DNA of 21,394 bases. Origin: Mycoemilia scoparia (taxonomy: Eukaryota; Kickxellomycota; Kickxellomycetes; Kickxellales; Kickxellaceae). The stretch is taken from NCBI GenBank assembly GCA_027575805.1, contig JANBPU010000266.1:1-21394 (forward strand). The letters run 5' to 3'. Below, in pieces: positions 18,215-21,394 of this stretch (position 1 is the stretch's first letter; each line of letters starts with the position of its first letter). The notes beneath the pieces were generated by a model, which saw nothing but the letters and a program-made list of their open reading frames with translations, made no database searches and was not told where the DNA came from. Position numbers and translations under genes: made by a program.

Positions 18215-20704
18215 ATGCCATTACCAGCAGAGATAAACGACATTCGCAACAAACTTAGAAAGGCAGCTATTGACTGCTCGAGTCGCGGTATCATATACGC
18301 TTCTAAATGGTAATGCTCAACAGCTCAGTCAATACATTCAGAGATATTAAAGTGCGTATACATAAGCCCTTTGGGACCGATATTTCAACCAATACCAAGT
18401 TTTTCTGTGTGTTAATTCACTATTAGGGCAGCGGAAATGCTAGACAACCTTGTTAAAGAGGATGACATAGATGGATCAAACAGCTCACTTTTTGGTCCCA
18501 CAAATACATTTGGACAAGCCAAGGCTAGCAGTGGGGCTACAATTGATGATAACAACGACAGCGATGATGATGACATACAAAAAAGACAAGATATGCTGGA
18601 AGAGGACAAATATCTGCTAGCTAAAGCTTACTTTGACTCACGAGAATACGAAAGGGCAGCTAAATGTATAGAAAAGTGCACAGGACCCAGAGCATGGTTC
18701 CTGAGGATATATTCACAATATCTATCTGGAGAAAAACGTATGAAAGAAGCCCTCGCAGAGTTCAAAGGTACAGATCAGAATTATTCAAAGCATACGGTGT
18801 GTATATAAATTATCATAATGAAGTGGTGGGGTCGATTTACTCTAATACTTATTTGTTTGTTTGTATCAATTCAGATAACCACGAACGTCCAAACATTGTG
18901 AATGATGTTTTAAAAGATATAATGAACGAGTTAGAGCAAAATAAAGAACACCTGGATGGATTTGGTCTATATCTGTAAGCAATATTTTATTATCAGTTCC
19001 ACACAAATCAAACTCCCTGGACCGTGTTACAAATCATAACATGATTGCAATTTGAACATATCTATAATGTAGGTTGGGGACAATATATGCCAAGCAAAAA
19101 TCCAAAAAGGCACGCGATGTGCTATTAGAATCTGTTCAAATGTATCCACACAATTGGAGCGCATGGCTAACGTTGGCGTCCTGTCTCGACACAAGAGACT
19201 TAGTAAGTGCCTAAATTTTATAATTCTACAGCCTATAAATCAACTTTAAAGGTTTTGTGAACATCGTTTACACCAAACCAATTTTTAACAATTGCTCATT
19301 TCAATAACAAGGTAGAGAACATAACACCGAAGCTTCCTCAAGGGATAATGCGACATTTCTTTTTGGCACACACTACTATCGAAACGCCGCCATCAAATAC
19401 ACCATCAACCGATTTGTTCAGCGTCCATTACAATATAGTCAAGCAAATGTTCCCAAAAAGCCCATTTGTTATTAGTATGCAAGCCATGAGACATTACCAC
19501 TGCCGTGAGTTTGAGGAGGCTGACTCAGTATTCCTTGAATTAGAGGAGCAAGATCCATACTACATAGACCACGCTGATATTCACTCCAACATTTTGTATG
19601 TCATGGAGGACCGTCCACAACTTGGTGCACTTGCTCACCGCTGCTCATCTATCGACATGTTTCGACCAGAGACCTGCTGTGTTGTTGGTAGGTATATCAT
19701 TAACCGTGCACTGCATCACTCCATTGTTAACTGATGTGACTCCAAATCTCTAAAGCTCTTTATTTGTATGGTCATCTACTGAAAATGTAGGCAACTATTA
19801 TAGTTTAAGGGGCGAGCATGAAAAGGCAGTGATGTATTTCAAAAGGGCCTTGAGACTAGATAGATCATATTTGTCAGCATGGACATTGATGGGTCACGAA
19901 TATATGGAAATGAAAAACACATCGGCTGCGATCCAAGCTTATCGAAGAGCCATCGAAGTCGATGAGAGAGATTACAGAGCTTGGTATGGGCTCGGTCAAA
20001 CATACGAAATGCTCAAACAGCCCCAGTACGCATTTTACTACTTCAAGCGTGCTGCAGCCCTCAGGTAAGACTATTTTGTCTAATATATCGCTCATTTGGG
20101 TTGGTACCATAAATGAAACATGCCGAAATTTTACAATTTAATTATATAGACCATTCGATTCCCGGATGTGGTGCGCCCTGGCAAATTGCTATGAGATGTC
20201 TGGTCAGATTGATAATGCCATTGCCTGCTATGAACGTGCTTTGTGTGGATCGCGGGAAAGTGAACAAATTGCCACTTCTCGCCTGGGCAGACTATATGAG
20301 AGCATTGGAAAAGATGATACAGCGGCACACTATTATAAAACACTGTGTGATAAGATCGGCAAAGATGATGTGAGTAATACAATGAATGGTGATATCCAAA
20401 GGCCACACCCTTCATTAATGCTACTATTGATGATATATTTGAACTATATTCATGAAATATTTGCATATATTTTTTATAGGCTCATATGGAGGAAATATCC
20501 AACGCGCTTATATTCCTAGCTAGGCATCAACAAAAGCTTGGTCAGCCAGATGTGAGTGAACAATACCTACGAATAGTTATTGATGCTCAAGGCCCTCAAA
20601 CTGAGGCTGCAAAGGCCATGCTTAGAGCAATAAGGAGCGCATCTACTAATAAAAGCGATACATCTGATCGTGCCCGGCCACCAAATAGAGCTCAGTTATC
20701 ATAA
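18215..20704 (+). CDS. CDC23: Anaphase-promoting complex subunit 8
   Basis: Eight exons: 18215-18309, 18427-18767, 18875-18974, 19073-19202, 19312-19687, 19791-20064, 20150-20369 and 20480-20704. Every junction keeps phase, giving 586 residues (human CDC23 is 597). CDC23/APC8 is a TPR-lobe subunit that holds the APC/C arc together. The N-terminal block [20 protein letters not shown] followed by KWAAEML is typical. [20 protein letters not shown] is rebuilt across the exon 3/4 splice, and [20 protein letters not shown] across exon 5/6. Repeated TPR helices fill about 200-530; exon 6 (348-439) carries two clear ones, [20 protein letters not shown] and [20 protein letters not shown]. The exon 2 end is the least certain: GTACAG is a weak donor, and a GTATAT donor 34 nt later is also in phase and would add 11 residues. 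APC4 lies 15 kb upstream. Confidence 0.93.
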
Positions 20705-21394
20705 AATTTGCATTTATTATAATTTTCTCAACCGTCACAGCACCTTGCTCAATTAAAGGAAATTGAAAATTTTAGTCAATTTCAAAGAATTGTGTAAAAC
20801 AAAACTGCTGAGAATATAGCTCAATGATGTTAAGAAAACTTGTTTTGGTTTTTTAATGATTTTACACTATGATGGAAATGATCACTTAACAAAGAAAGGT
20901 GCTGAGCTATCTGCCTTGGAACTTGGAGAGTAAAACTTCATGTATGTACCTAAATCCAATAACAGTGTTGCTGACTGGCTTCACAGGTCCCCACATATAC
21001 ATACACTATAGAAGCTTTAATCTTATTTGTATGATGACTGTTTACTTTTTATACAGTTAATGCAAGATTTTATATACCCTGTGATGACAGCGATGTCGGT
21101 GGGTATGCTTTTTTAAAAAGCAGGGCACTTTTTATTATTTTCTCTGCCATGAATGTAAGATGATGATTAAGCATTTGGCAGAGTCTCCTCTAATAGTGTA
21201 CCATGATTTCACCCCCATACATTTTGGATATATATATTTTTCAGAAAATAATTATAGGACATTTAAAATTCAAGGTGTTAGGTTTAGTTTCTGTCTTTTG
21301 TTAACATTTTTTTCCTGAAAATTTAAATTCAAAATAATAAGTTAGTAGCACTACATTAGACATACATAAACATATAAATAAATATAATAACAAT
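20705..21394. other. 3' flank of CDC23, no gene seen
   Basis: 690 bp of AT-rich sequence with no conserved frame on either strand and no tRNA-like structure. TGCTTTTTTAAAAAGCA at about 21106-21122 is nearly self-complementary, and a hairpin at 21142-21183 is listed separately. Confidence 0.6.
21142..21183 (+). repeat. Hairpin CTCTGCCA...TGGCAGAG
   Basis: Perfect 8-bp arms CTCTGCCA (21142-21149) and TGGCAGAG (21176-21183), with a further AATG/CATT pairing inside. They enclose a loop containing TGATGATTAA. It could be a terminator-like fold, a small structured RNA or chance. Confidence 0.4.

Noticed and set aside
18768..18874. Alternative CDC23 donor GTATAT at 18802 in place of GTACAG at 18768
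   Set aside because: Both are in phase. The earlier donor gives a shorter linker (EFKDNHERP) with less AT-rich text, but this remains open and transcript data should decide it.
1..21394. tRNA, rRNA, CRISPR array or bacterial-type operon
   Set aside because: No cloverleaf with conserved arms, no regularly spaced direct repeats and no Shine-Dalgarno-linked gene strings were seen; genes are intron-bearing and eukaryotic.

Overview
The window is nuclear DNA of a eukaryote, most likely a fungus and probably an early-diverging one. The evidence is AT-rich spacers, compact genes with many short introns (73-125 nt, GT...AG, acceptors often reading TATAG, AATAG or TGTAG), a fungal-type Mis14/NSL1 kinetochore protein and conserved single-copy housekeeping genes. 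No marker fixes the lineage more closely. No operon, phage, CRISPR array, rRNA or tRNA was seen.

Eight protein-coding genes could be assembled. In order: APC4 (+, 223-2904), HUS1 (+, 3129-4510, six exons), TBCC (-, 8416-6567, six exons), NMT1 (+, 8727-10727, five exons), MIS14/NSL1 (-, 11799-10933), TAF12 (+, 12137-13939), PRP5/DDX46 (-, 17751-14365, four exons) and CDC23/APC8 (+, 18215-20704, eight exons). For the multi-exon models, reading phases agree at every junction and the spliced proteins line up with their families. TBCC/NMT1, NSL1/TAF12 and PRP5/CDC23 are three successive head-to-head pairs with 310-463 bp between start codons, so each pair probably shares a promoter region. NMT1/NSL1 and TAF12/PRP5 are tail-to-tail.

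Several products serve chromosome transmission: two subunits of the anaphase-promoting complex (APC4, CDC23), a 9-1-1 checkpoint clamp subunit (HUS1), a kinetochore subunit (NSL1) and a tubulin-folding cofactor (TBCC). The others work in transcription (TAF12), splicing (PRP5) and protein lipidation (NMT1). This looks like ordinary gene-dense chromosome; I do not claim a functional cluster.

The accessory material is the more unusual part. A 2-kb gene-poor stretch (4511-6566) holds a short inverted-repeat element, a decayed coding-like frame on the minus strand, an orphan exon-like ORF and an ATT microsatellite. Two families of short non-autonomous elements occur twice each: family A (115-116 bp, TA target duplications) and family B (about 120-130 bp). 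One copy of each sits in the fourth intron of TBCC next to a 14-G run, which explains why that intron is 420 nt. HUS1 appears to need a 10-nt microexon, and TBCC appears to use a GC-AG intron. I found no convincing new multi-gene biological system; the best novelties are these gene-structure and repeat features.
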